Below, piece after piece: positions 27,704 through 36,253 of a stretch of DNA of 64,000 nucleotides. The translations under genes and the position numbers were made by a program. The number at the start of each line of letters is the position of its first letter. The first letter of the stretch is position 1. The DNA is from Crocinitomicaceae bacterium (GTDB lineage Bacteria > Bacteroidota > Bacteroidia > Flavobacteriales_D > Crocinitomicaceae): contig JAQVCM010000004.1 in NCBI GenBank assembly GCA_028689775.1, positions 1-64,000 on the forward strand, read 5' to 3'. The notes under the pieces are model-generated. The model was given only the letters and a program-made list of their open reading frames with translations, was not told the DNA's origin and searched no databases.

Positions 27704-28579
27704 ATGCAATATCCATCCTCCGAATTGGTTTTGGACAAGAAAGGTCAAGTTTATCACCTTGGAATTTTACCTGAAAACCTTGCAAAACACGTCATTCTTG
27801 TTGGCGATCAAGACCGTGTAGCGATGATTTCTGCATTTTTTGACGAAATCGAGCATCAATCTCATCACCGAGAATTTGTTTGCCACACAGGTACCTATAA
27901 AGGAAAGCGAATTTCTGTAATTTCTACCGGAATTGGCACTGATAACATCGACATTGTGGTGAATGAATTGGATGCTTTGGTAAACATCGACTTAAAAAAT
28001 CGCTGCAATTTAGAAACGCAAACTTCCTTAAATTTAGTTCGAATTGGAACTTGTGGTATCTTGCAGGCGGATATTCCGATTCACTCGTACATTCTTTCTT
28101 CTCACGCTTGCGGATTGGATAACGTGGCTCATTTTTACGATGTTACGTATTCCGATGACGAAACCGTCCTTTTAGCCGAAATGAATGCGCATTTACAATT
28201 ACCTCCAAAAATTCAACCTTATGTTGTTTCTGCAAACGAAGATTTGGTCCAAAAATTAAGTTCAAACCAAACTTTTGAAGGAATCACGGTGACCAGCAGC
28301 GGTTTTTACGGTCCACAAGGTAGAACCTTGAGATTGGGCTTGAGTACCATTGATTTGAATGAGAAACTCACAAGTTTTAGAGAAAGTGATTCTTCCAGAA
28401 ACCTTCGGGTTATGAATTTCGAAATGGAAAGTTCTTCGTTATTTGTGTTGGGTAAAAATTTAGGTCACGCTTGCACCACCATTTGTTTGGGAATTGCCAA
28501 TCGACCGAATCTTGAGTTTTCGAAAGGATACGATGCTGAGATGAATGGGTTGATTGAATATGTGTTGAAACGCATTTAA
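27704..28579 (+). CDS. Nucleoside phosphorylase (uridine phosphorylase-like)
   Basis: The 291-residue protein has the PNP/UDP phosphorylase fold. HVILVGDQDRVAMIS is the N-terminal phosphate-binding region, and STGIGTDNIDIVVNELDALV, RIGTCGILQADIPI and VMNFEMESSSLFVLG are family blocks. The FEMESSSLF stretch carries the ribose-contacting Glu-Met-Glu. It cleaves a nucleoside with phosphate to base and ribose 1-phosphate; uridine is my best guess, purine substrates cannot be excluded. An imperfect -7 element (TAATTTAG at 27674) with TTG 20 bases upstream precedes it. Confidence 0.88.
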   Translation: MQYPSSELVLDKKGQVYHLGILPENLAKHVILVGDQDRVAMISAFFDEIEHQSHHREFVCHTGTYKGKRISVISTGIGTDNIDIVVNELDALVNIDLKNRCNLETQTSLNLVRIGTCGILQADIPIHSYILSSHACGLDNVAHFYDVTYSDDETVLLAEMNAHLQLPPKIQPYVVSANEDLVQKLSSNQTFEGITVTSSGFYGPQGRTLRLGLSTIDLNEKLTSFRESDSSRNLRVMNFEMESSSLFVLGKNLGHACTTICLGIANRPNLEFSKGYDAEMNGLIEYVLKRI

Positions 28580-28677
28580 AAAATGAGCTACGAAGTATCT
28601 TCGGAGAAAATACGAAACAAAAAAACTACCAGTCTATTTCAAATTCTTTCACTGAATAGCGAAAACAAAAAAATCAA

Positions 28678-29247
28678 ATGGAAATCAAGCCTTGGTTGAA
28701 AAAACGAAAATGGGATGTTCTAACCGTGGTTATCATTGGTTTGATGTTCATTCCTAGTGTAAGAATGGTTGTAGTTTCAAACATGCAGCGTCTCTTTGCT
28801 GGCGCACCATCTGAAATTTCAGTTGCGGAACAAAAAACTGTGAACTCGATGGATTGGGTTTTACTTGATTTGGAGGGAAAAACACACAACATGTCAGCAG
28901 CACACGGCAAGATAATCGTCGTAAACCTATGGGCAACCTGGTGTCCGCCGTGCGTCGCAGAAATGCCTTCACTTCAGAAATTATATGCTAAATATGGAGA
29001 TCGAGTTGCATTTTACTTCGTGAGCAATGAAAAAGTAGAAGTCTTAAATCGTTTTCTGACCGTTAAAAAATACAATTTCCCAGTTTACATTCCCGGAAGT
29101 GAATATCCAAAAGAATTTAATTCAAACAGTTTGCCGACCACTTACGTGATCGATCCAAATGGAAAAATAATGATGGAAGAAGTTGGAGCCCACGATTGGT
29201 TTAGTGCTAGTTTTCAAAAAAGATTAGATGAAATGCTGAAATCTTAA
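28678..29247 (+). CDS. TlpA-like membrane-anchored thioredoxin
   Basis: The 189-residue protein has an N-terminal membrane anchor (about residues 15-35) followed by a periplasmic thioredoxin domain. The active site reads WCPPC, with C89 and C92, inside NLWATWCPPCVAEMPSL. A cis-proline region, LPTTYVIDPNG, follows. It should reduce disulfides of exported proteins or of cytochrome c precursors. It stands alone; no cytochrome biogenesis gene is adjacent. Confidence 0.9.
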   Translation: MEIKPWLKKRKWDVLTVVIIGLMFIPSVRMVVVSNMQRLFAGAPSEISVAEQKTVNSMDWVLLDLEGKTHNMSAAHGKIIVVNLWATWCPPCVAEMPSLQKLYAKYGDRVAFYFVSNEKVEVLNRFLTVKKYNFPVYIPGSEYPKEFNSNSLPTTYVIDPNGKIMMEEVGAHDWFSASFQKRLDEMLKS

Positions 29248-29285
29248 ATACAAAGGATTAGACGAGTAAATGGTTTGGGTTGATT

Positions 29286-29307
29286 ATGTCATCCTTTCGG
29301 GATTTGA
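29286..29307. repeat. Family B hairpin repeat
   Basis: ATGTCATCCTTTCGGGATTT occurs in the gap between the thioredoxin gene and the sigma factor. It differs by one base from the copies at 18038 and 18091. Confidence 0.6.
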
Positions 29308-29501
29308 AGGAGTAGCGAGATGTCTTTCGATGGATTTAATTTGTTCTGTAAGTTTTCAGAGAACAACAGTGAAATAAAATACATGCTGATAAAATGGCTA
29401 AAATCAAATTAAATAATTAGTTTTGAGTTTGTAAAAGTTGGGGTTTTAAGAATAATTTCAATTTTCACCAAACAATACTACTCACCTAACGTCATACAAA
29501 C

Positions 29502-30131
29502 GTGAAGCTAATTCAGTTAAAACATCCAGACAAGTGGTCGCAAGAAAATCTGATTCGGGAGTGCTTGAACCAGAATGAAAAGGCGCAGCGTTTTTTATTT
29601 GAAAGTCATCAAAGAAAAATGTTTGCGGTCTGCATGCGATACTTGGATAACGAAGATGAAGCATTTGACGTTTTGAATGAAGCTTTTTTAAAAGTCTTTG
29701 AAAAATTGAAACTTTTAAACAGTGAAACAAAAATCGAAGCTTGGATTAGACGAATCGTTGTAAACACGGCCTTAGATTACATTCGAAAGAACAAATCGTA
29801 TCGCACTACATTTATAAAAACGGAAGAACAGGAACAGTACGAATGTCCAGACCAAGACAGTAATGACCTAAGCGGCTGGTGGTCAGAAGCGTTGGAAATA
29901 CCACAAGAGCGCTTGTTTTTAGAGATCAATAGACTACCAAAAGCATCTCGACTGGTATTCAACTTGTTTGTTTTGGATGATCTCAGTCATCGCGAAATAG
30001 CAAAACAGCTTGGAATTAGTGAAGCAACATCGAGGTGGCACATCTCAAACGCAAGAGAAATTTTAAAGAAAAACATCTTATCGATACTTAATGAAGAATT
30101 TATAAATGAGCAGCAGCAACAAAAATATTGA
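29502..30131 (+). CDS. ECF-type RNA polymerase sigma factor
   Basis: The 209-residue protein has sigma region 2 (about residues 40-105: MRYLDNEDEAFDVLNEAFLK) and region 4 (about 150-200: LPKASRLVFNLFVLDDLSHR and EIAKQLGISEATSRWHISNA). That layout is typical of ECF sigma factors. The start codon is GTG; no in-frame ATG lies upstream of region 2. The C terminus overlaps the next gene by 26 bases, an arrangement typical of sigma/anti-sigma pairs. The regulon is unknown, but the adjacent surface-protein cluster on the same strand is a plausible target. Confidence 0.9.
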   Translation: MKLIQLKHPDKWSQENLIRECLNQNEKAQRFLFESHQRKMFAVCMRYLDNEDEAFDVLNEAFLKVFEKLKLLNSETKIEAWIRRIVVNTALDYIRKNKSYRTTFIKTEEQEQYECPDQDSNDLSGWWSEALEIPQERLFLEINRLPKASRLVFNLFVLDDLSHREIAKQLGISEATSRWHISNAREILKKNILSILNEEFINEQQQQKY

Positions 30132-32004
30132 CCAACTCTTCAAGCAAAAACTTGAAAACTTCGAATTATCTTCTCAAGATTCCTCTTGGAAAATGCTTCA
30201 ATTGTTAAAAGAGAAAAACGTACGCATGAAAAAAATGTTTTATGCGAAAGTGATTTTGGGTTTGCTTGTGCTTTTTTCTTTTTTGGCATTTCTATTTTTT
30301 CCAACTAATTCCAATTTAAATGAATCACTTGTAAAAAATAACAATCTGCTCGAAAGCATAGGTTTCAACACGAAGCATAAAATTGAGAAAACGTATACCA
30401 ATAATACTTCTGAAGAAGCAACAAAAATACATGCCGAAAAGAATCTCTTCTCTGATCAAGTGTTAGTCAATAATAAAGCAAGGATGCATTTTACTGCGGT
30501 AAATTGGAAGGAAGAAAGTCGCTTCATCAATTCTGAATCGTTTACAACGTATAAAGCAATTAGCCAAACCGAAAAAGAAATTCAGCAAAAATTAAATCAG
30601 GCAAGAATTAATTCAGCGTACGATGAATATGCTCCAGTGATCAACAAAAATGGCTCTTTTATGTTTTTTACATCTAGGAGACCAGTAACCAGTAAAGAAA
30701 TTCGAAAAGGACAAGGAAGAGAACGTATCTACTACACGGAAAGTGGCGAAAAAGGTTGGACAAAGGCCGTATTGCTTGAAAGTCCGATTAATTCTGATCA
30801 AAATTTCAATTCCGCAGTAGCGCTGTCTAATGACGGTAAAAGTTTATTCATCTATCGCGATGATCGCAATGGAAATGGAGATCTCTTTGAATCTAGATTG
30901 CTTGGATCCAAATGGAGCACGCCAGAGCCGCTTCCTTCACCAATTAACAGTACGTTTCATGAATCCTCGTTGAGTTTATCGGCAGATGGAAATACACTTT
31001 ATTTCACCAGTAATCGAACAGGAGGAAGTGGCGGAATGGATATTTGGTACACGCAAAAAAACAAGGCTGGCATTTGGGGTACTGCTAAAAACTTAGGAAG
31101 TGAAATCAACACCAATAAGGACGAGGAAGGAGTTTTCATCCATTCAGATGGAAAAACACTTTACTTTAGTTCCAAAGGACACAAAGGAATGGGCGGATAT
31201 GATATTTACGAAACTACCTTGGAAAATGGTGTTTGGTCAAAACCAGTCAATTTAGGTCCAGAAATCAATACTTCGAATGATGATCTTTATTTTATTTTAG
31301 AAGAAGATGGTTCAGATGCTTACTACACATCAATCAATCCGAATGCACCGAAAAAGAAAGACATCTTTAAAATCAATTACAAACCTGATTTTAATAAAAA
31401 ATCGAACCAAGAAAAATATACTTTATTGACAGGTACAGTAGTAGAGAAAAACAATTTGTCGCCAATCAAAGCGCAAATAGAGATTTACAATTCCGATAAT
31501 AATACACTCCTTGCAAAAATAGAAAGTGATTCTAAAACAGGTGATTTTTTTATCCAGCTGCCTCAAGGAAACAATTATAGTATGCACGTTTACAAAGAAA
31601 AATATTTGTATTACACCGAAAAAATCTCAACAAATTCAAAGGAAAACAAACAATTAATGCAGAAAAAGATTTTACTCGACGAACTACAAAGCAACACCCG
31701 TTTTGTATTCAAAGAGCTAAGCATCAAAGAAAATAAAAATATTTTTGATCTTGAACTTCAGGTTGCCTTGGATGAATTATTAGCAATGATTTTCCTCAAC
31801 TCTGATTTGAAAATTCAATTGATTTTAGAAACAGGAAACGTTAAAGAATTTGGCGCCAAAAAGCAACAAATCCTTTTGGATGAATGCTTGAATTACCTGG
31901 AGTCAAAAGGAATCAACAAAGCACGAGCAACAGGGAAAATTGTAGTCAAAGAGCAGCACAAAAAACAAAGTGCCACCTTATTGGTGAACATCAGCTCCAT
32001 ATAA
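30106..32004 (+). CDS. Anti-sigma-like membrane protein with PD40 repeats
   Basis: The 632-residue protein has a short cytoplasmic N terminus (residues 1-44), one membrane helix (about 47-66) and a large periplasmic part. Three or more PD40 beta-propeller repeats are visible at about residues 180-420, each with a SADGNTLYFTSNRTGG-like core. A carboxypeptidase-regulatory-like segment (LTGTVVEKNNLSPIKAQIEI, from about 443) follows. The end weakly resembles an OmpA-type domain but lacks a clear GHTD motif. The overlap with the sigma gene and the single helix suggest it senses envelope state and holds the sigma factor; this is inference. Confidence 0.8.
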   Translation: MSSSNKNIDQLFKQKLENFELSSQDSSWKMLQLLKEKNVRMKKMFYAKVILGLLVLFSFLAFLFFPTNSNLNESLVKNNNLLESIGFNTKHKIEKTYTNNTSEEATKIHAEKNLFSDQVLVNNKARMHFTAVNWKEESRFINSESFTTYKAISQTEKEIQQKLNQARINSAYDEYAPVINKNGSFMFFTSRRPVTSKEIRKGQGRERIYYTESGEKGWTKAVLLESPINSDQNFNSAVALSNDGKSLFIYRDDRNGNGDLFESRLLGSKWSTPEPLPSPINSTFHESSLSLSADGNTLYFTSNRTGGSGGMDIWYTQKNKAGIWGTAKNLGSEINTNKDEEGVFIHSDGKTLYFSSKGHKGMGGYDIYETTLENGVWSKPVNLGPEINTSNDDLYFILEEDGSDAYYTSINPNAPKKKDIFKINYKPDFNKKSNQEKYTLLTGTVVEKNNLSPIKAQIEIYNSDNNTLLAKIESDSKTGDFFIQLPQGNNYSMHVYKEKYLYYTEKISTNSKENKQLMQKKILLDELQSNTRFVFKELSIKENKNIFDLELQVALDELLAMIFLNSDLKIQLILETGNVKEFGAKKQQILLDECLNYLESKGINKARATGKIVVKEQHKKQSATLLVNISSI

Positions 32005-32331
32005 TTCGCTTCCTATTCGTTCAAAAAGAATTTTTTGCAATTATAACTAAAAACAACAAGTAAGAAATTAAACTCAAATACCTGACTAACAAAACATTGT
32101 TAAGAAAGTGTAAAATAATTTGATTTATTTACCAAACATTCCCAAATTCAGCACGTCATCTATGTAGAACATTTAAGGGAGAGATTAGTAATATAATTAT
32201 TTCAATTTTATGCCCTTGAAACCATTTGATTTTGTTGGAAATAAGCTCAGCCAACTTTACAATTAAACCCAATGAGCTATTGAATTTAAATTCTAAAATC
32301 TTGATTTGAGGTTTTAGGGATTTGAAAAAAC

Positions 32332-32384
32332 GAAAGGAGGGGCTGAAAAAGATTTAATTAGTTATTATACTTCGCCTCTCCTTT
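32332..32384. other. Long-loop hairpin upstream of the surface-protein cluster
   Basis: The 484-base gap 32005-32488 is AT-rich. Its one distinct structure is GAAAGGAGGGGC paired with GCCTCTCCTTTTT across a loop of about 30 bases, with one G-U pair and a T-run on the right arm. It may be a terminator or a leader structure for the next gene. Nothing else is supportable. Confidence 0.4.
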
Positions 32385-32488
32385 TTAAGAAATAATAAAA
32401 ACTGTTTCTTTTAGATGTTAACTAAAACACTAAATCGAAAGAAGTTTTTGCGCTTTAAATTACACTAAACTAAACTACATCGAGAACT

Positions 32489-34180
32489 ATGAAAAAATTA
32501 TTACTTACATGCTTTACACTTATCGTATTTATAATTAGTACGCAAGCCCAAAGTGTTGGAATCAATTCAACAGGAGTAGCACCAAATAGTTCTGCTTTAT
32601 TGGACTTAAATTCAACAAACAAAGGATTTTTAATCACTCGAGTTGATACAGCAAGTATCGCATCACCTGCGTTTGGATTGATGACCTTATCTCCGAGTGA
32701 TTCTTGTTGGTATATGTATAGCGGTATTAAATGGAAAACGATAGGTGGAGTTGGAACAAATTGCAGCTGTGTTGTCTGCCCTGTACCAACCGCAGTAACC
32801 GTTTCAGCATCAACGAACTCTTTGTGTGTCGGAAGTTCTTTGACTTTGACTGGCACAGCAACTGATGCAACAACTTGGGCATGGACAGGTCCAAACGGAT
32901 ATACTTCCACGCAACAAAATCCTACGATATCAAATATAACAGCATCTGGATCAGGAATTTACACGTTAATAGCAAGTAATACCTGTGGTGCATCAGCAGC
33001 AATAAGTACAAGTTCAATAACAGTCAATACACCTCCTACAATCACGGTACAACCTGCTAATCAGTCTGCTCCAGGCGGTTCAAATGCAAGTTTTACAGTC
33101 ACGGCTACTGGAGGAGGATTAACTTATCAATGGCAACTCTCCACTGATAATGGAACTTCGTGGAACAACCAAGCCAATGGAGGAATCTACTCCAACATGA
33201 CCACCTCAACGATGAATATTACAGGTCTAACATTAGCAATGAGTGGCTATCGATATCGTTGTGTAGTCACTGGAACTTGCTTACCAGCAATCACATCCAA
33301 TGCTGCAATTTTAACAGTAACTCCCCCACTTCAAATCGCATACACGGTTCCAGGAACTTATTCTTGGACATGTCCTGCAGGCGTTACGAGCGTTTCTGTC
33401 GTATGTGTTGGTGGCGGTGGCGGAGGTGCCAATAGTAATACCGGACTTGGCGGCGGTGGTGGCGAACTTCGTTATAAAAATAACATTCCAGTCGTACCTG
33501 GAAACACGTATACGGTAGTCGTAGGCGCTGGTGGTTCACAAGCCAATCAAAATTATTCTCAAGGAAATGGGACAGCTGGTTCAGCTTCCTACTTTATATC
33601 TCCAACAACTGTTCAAGCGAATGGAGGTGCTGCTGGACTTTGGAGTGCTGGTGGAACTGGTGGAACTGGCGGCGTTGGTGACGGCGGTGGAAATGGAGGA
33701 AATAGTAATGCAATTGGCTGCTCTGGCGGCGGAGGTGCTGGTGGATACACTGGTGCTGGAGGAAACGGTGGAACTTGCTCATTCGGTTCCGGTACTGCTG
33801 GAACAGGCGGTGGCGGAGGCGGAGGCGCTGGTGGAAATGGTGGAAACTTAATTTCTGGAAGTACAGGTAGTGCTGCTCCTGGAAGTGGCGGTGGTGTCGG
33901 ATTATTAGGACTTGGTGCAAATGGAATCGCTGGTTCTGGTCAAGGAGTTAATAACGGCGGAAAAGGCGGCGGCGGCGGATCTGGTGGTGCTGATGGTGGC
34001 GACAACTGGGTAACAGGCGGTCGTTCTGATGGTGCTTTCGGTGGCGGTGGCGCTGGTGGATGTAACGATTTGTCAACTCCGTTTTACAGAGGCGGTAGTT
34101 CAGGAAAAGGAGGTGCTGTTCGCATTATCTGGCCAGGAAATTTAAGACAATTCCCTTCAACTGGTACCTTGGATCAATAA
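32489..34180 (+). CDS. Secreted protein: repeated N-terminal module, Ig-like domains, glycine-rich tail
   Basis: The 563-residue protein has a signal peptide (cleavage near TQAQ) and then the module SVGINSTGVAPNSSALLDLN ... GVGTNCSC that also starts the next two proteins (34235, 35208). Two Ig/PKD-like domains follow (about residues 95-275), each with disulfide-type cysteines. From about residue 285 comes a domain starting YTVPGTYSWTCPAGVTSVSV and then a long Gly/Ala-rich segment. It ends in GGAVRIIWPGNLRQFPSTGT, a pattern known from phage tail fibres and glycine-rich adhesins. No T9SS sorting domain is evident at its end. It is likely a surface adhesin. Confidence 0.75.
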   Translation: MKKLLLTCFTLIVFIISTQAQSVGINSTGVAPNSSALLDLNSTNKGFLITRVDTASIASPAFGLMTLSPSDSCWYMYSGIKWKTIGGVGTNCSCVVCPVPTAVTVSASTNSLCVGSSLTLTGTATDATTWAWTGPNGYTSTQQNPTISNITASGSGIYTLIASNTCGASAAISTSSITVNTPPTITVQPANQSAPGGSNASFTVTATGGGLTYQWQLSTDNGTSWNNQANGGIYSNMTTSTMNITGLTLAMSGYRYRCVVTGTCLPAITSNAAILTVTPPLQIAYTVPGTYSWTCPAGVTSVSVVCVGGGGGGANSNTGLGGGGGELRYKNNIPVVPGNTYTVVVGAGGSQANQNYSQGNGTAGSASYFISPTTVQANGGAAGLWSAGGTGGTGGVGDGGGNGGNSNAIGCSGGGGAGGYTGAGGNGGTCSFGSGTAGTGGGGGGGAGGNGGNLISGSTGSAAPGSGGGVGLLGLGANGIAGSGQGVNNGGKGGGGGSGGADGGDNWVTGGRSDGAFGGGGAGGCNDLSTPFYRGGSSGKGGAVRIIWPGNLRQFPSTGTLDQ

Positions 34181-34234
34181 AAATAGAGCAAGAAAACAGC
34201 TTCAGTATAACATATTATAAAATAAATTACAATT

Positions 34235-35173
34235 ATGACAAAACTTAAAAGATTTTTCCATTTCGTTTTCTTGAACTTCTATCTGCTTACCATCAGTTTC
34301 AGTTCGTTTTCTCAAAGTGTTGGAATCAACGCCACAGGAGCAACACCTGATCCTTCGTCTTTGTTGGATTTAAGTTCAACAAACAAAGGTTTTTTAATTA
34401 CACGTGTTGATACAGCAAGTATTGTTACTCCTGCTTTTGGTTTGATGACGTTAGCACCAAGTGATTCTTGCTTGTATATGTATAGTGGAATAAATTGGAT
34501 TAACATGGGCGGCGTTGGCGCTAATTGCCCTTGTTTTTGCAACACTACTCCTTCCACTCCAGCACTTGTATTTCCTTGTGGTGGAACGGTGATTCCGGTG
34601 ATTGAAGTAACGAATGCTTTAACGGGAAAAACGTGGATGGATCGTAATTTAGGTTCATCTCAAGTAGCTGCATCTGTTACAGACGTTGCGGCATACGGAG
34701 ATTTATACCAATGGGGAAGATGTTCAGACGGTCATGAAAAAAGAACATCCACTACTACAACAACCTTAAGTCTAACAGATACTCCTGGAAATGGAAATTA
34801 CATTTTAGCTCCAGCAACTCCATTTGATTGGCGTTCAGGTCAAAATGCAAATTTATGGCAAGGTATTTCCGGAATTAATAATCCTTGTCCTACAGGTTAT
34901 CGCATTCCTACTGAAACTGAATGGAATGCTGAACGATTAACGTGGACAACCAATAATGCAGCAGGAGCTTGGTCATCTCCACTTAAATTAACCATGGCCG
35001 GATATCATACGCATACCGCATTGATTCCCGGAGGTGTCGGCTCAAGTGGAAGGTATTGGACCAGCACAATAACAGGAACAATCTCAAAATACTTATCGTT
35101 TACCGCTACCGCAGGAAGTATTTCTCCCTTGTATAGAGCGTATGGGATGTCGATCCGTTGCATTAAAGAATAA
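34235..35173 (+). CDS. FISUMP-domain secreted protein (paralogue 1)
   Basis: The 312-residue protein has a signal peptide (cleavage near SFSQ) and the N-terminal module of about 75 residues (SVGINATGATPDPSSLLDLS onward) shared with both neighbours. After a Cys-rich linker, the C-terminal region matches the Fibrobacter succinogenes major paralogous (FISUMP) domain: TGKTWMDRNLGSSQVA, YGDLYQWGRCSDGHEKR, NPCPTGYRIPTETEWNAE and RAYGMSIRCIKE. FISUMP domains occur in surface proteins of uncertain role. It is about 70% like the next gene by eye and probably arose by tandem duplication. Confidence 0.85.
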   Translation: MTKLKRFFHFVFLNFYLLTISFSSFSQSVGINATGATPDPSSLLDLSSTNKGFLITRVDTASIVTPAFGLMTLAPSDSCLYMYSGINWINMGGVGANCPCFCNTTPSTPALVFPCGGTVIPVIEVTNALTGKTWMDRNLGSSQVAASVTDVAAYGDLYQWGRCSDGHEKRTSTTTTTLSLTDTPGNGNYILAPATPFDWRSGQNANLWQGISGINNPCPTGYRIPTETEWNAERLTWTTNNAAGAWSSPLKLTMAGYHTHTALIPGGVGSSGRYWTSTITGTISKYLSFTATAGSISPLYRAYGMSIRCIKE

Positions 35174-35207
35174 CTTAAAATCTTGAAATCAAATTCCATT
35201 AAATAAA

Positions 35208-36131
35208 ATGAATATGAAAAATAAAATATTAGCTTTTAGCATTTCAATTACTTGCCTGTTATTTACCCAGAACATCTTCGCACAAAGCGTCGGTATCAAC
35301 GCAACAGGAGCTGCGCCAAATAGTTCAGCATTGCTAGACTTAAGTTCAACAAACAAAGGTTTTTTAATTACCAGAGCAGATACAGCAAACATCGTCGCAC
35401 CCGCTTTTGGTTTGATGACTTTAGCACCTCTTGACTCTTGTTTATACATGTTTAATGGAGTAAATTGGAAAAGTGTGGGTGGTGTTGGAACTTCTTGCTC
35501 TTGTACCGCTACTTCAACACCTTCTACCTTTGTATTTCCTTGCGGTGGTACGGTAATTCCGGTAGTCGAAGTATTGAATCCTGCAACTGGTAAAACCTGG
35601 ATGGATCGAAATCTCGGTGCAAGTCAAATTGCAACAAGTAGCGCCGACTTAGCTGGTTACGGAGATCTATACCAATGGGGTAGATGTTCGGATGGCCACG
35701 AAAAAAGAACTGCTGCACAAATTTTCACTCCAAGTAGTGCCAATACGCCTGGCCACGGTGATTTCATCGTAAACATTCCAGATTGGAGGGTTCCTCAAAA
35801 TAACAATTTATGGCAAGGACTTGCAGGTGTCAATAACCCTTGTCCAACTGGATACCGAATTCCTACGAGTGCAGAATTTGATGCAGAACTTGCAACTTGG
35901 GCAACGATTGATGCTGCTGGAGCTTATGGTTCTCCCTTAAAATTGACTGCTGGAGGTACACGAACAAACACGACAGGCGCTTTTGGAAGCGTTGGAACAT
36001 TCGGTTATTACTGGTCAAGTACGATTGACGTAAACTCATCCATTGCCTTGGTATTCAATGGTGGTTTTGCAGCCGTATTGGCGAGTGGTAGTAGAGCTTA
36101 TGGTTACTCAGTTCGTTGTATCAAGGACTAA
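35208..36131 (+). CDS. FISUMP-domain secreted protein (paralogue 2)
   Basis: The 307-residue protein repeats the architecture of its upstream neighbour: signal peptide (cleavage near IFAQ), shared N-terminal module, Cys linker (GTSCSCTATS) and FISUMP domain with TGKTWMDRNLGASQIA, YGDLYQWGRCSDGHEKR, NPCPTGYRIPTSAEFDAE and GYSVRCIKD. The gap to the upstream gene is only 34 bases. The middle of the FISUMP domain is more diverged than its borders, as expected for a variable surface region. ATG at 35208 or 35214 is possible. Confidence 0.85.
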   Translation: MNMKNKILAFSISITCLLFTQNIFAQSVGINATGAAPNSSALLDLSSTNKGFLITRADTANIVAPAFGLMTLAPLDSCLYMFNGVNWKSVGGVGTSCSCTATSTPSTFVFPCGGTVIPVVEVLNPATGKTWMDRNLGASQIATSSADLAGYGDLYQWGRCSDGHEKRTAAQIFTPSSANTPGHGDFIVNIPDWRVPQNNNLWQGLAGVNNPCPTGYRIPTSAEFDAELATWATIDAAGAYGSPLKLTAGGTRTNTTGAFGSVGTFGYYWSSTIDVNSSIALVFNGGFAAVLASGSRAYGYSVRCIKD

Positions 36132-36253
36132 AAATGATTGTTATATATTTCGAAACTGCTTGATTTAAAAGAAGTTTATGCTAAACTGAATTTCAATTTT
36201 ATCAAGTGTCTCGATACCAAATTAAAGGTTCAATTCAACCCAAAAATTAAATT

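Noticed and set aside
33531-33920. Reading frames in other phases of the glycine-rich region
   Set aside because: They arise from the repetitive GGTGGA-type codons of the real gene on the plus strand.
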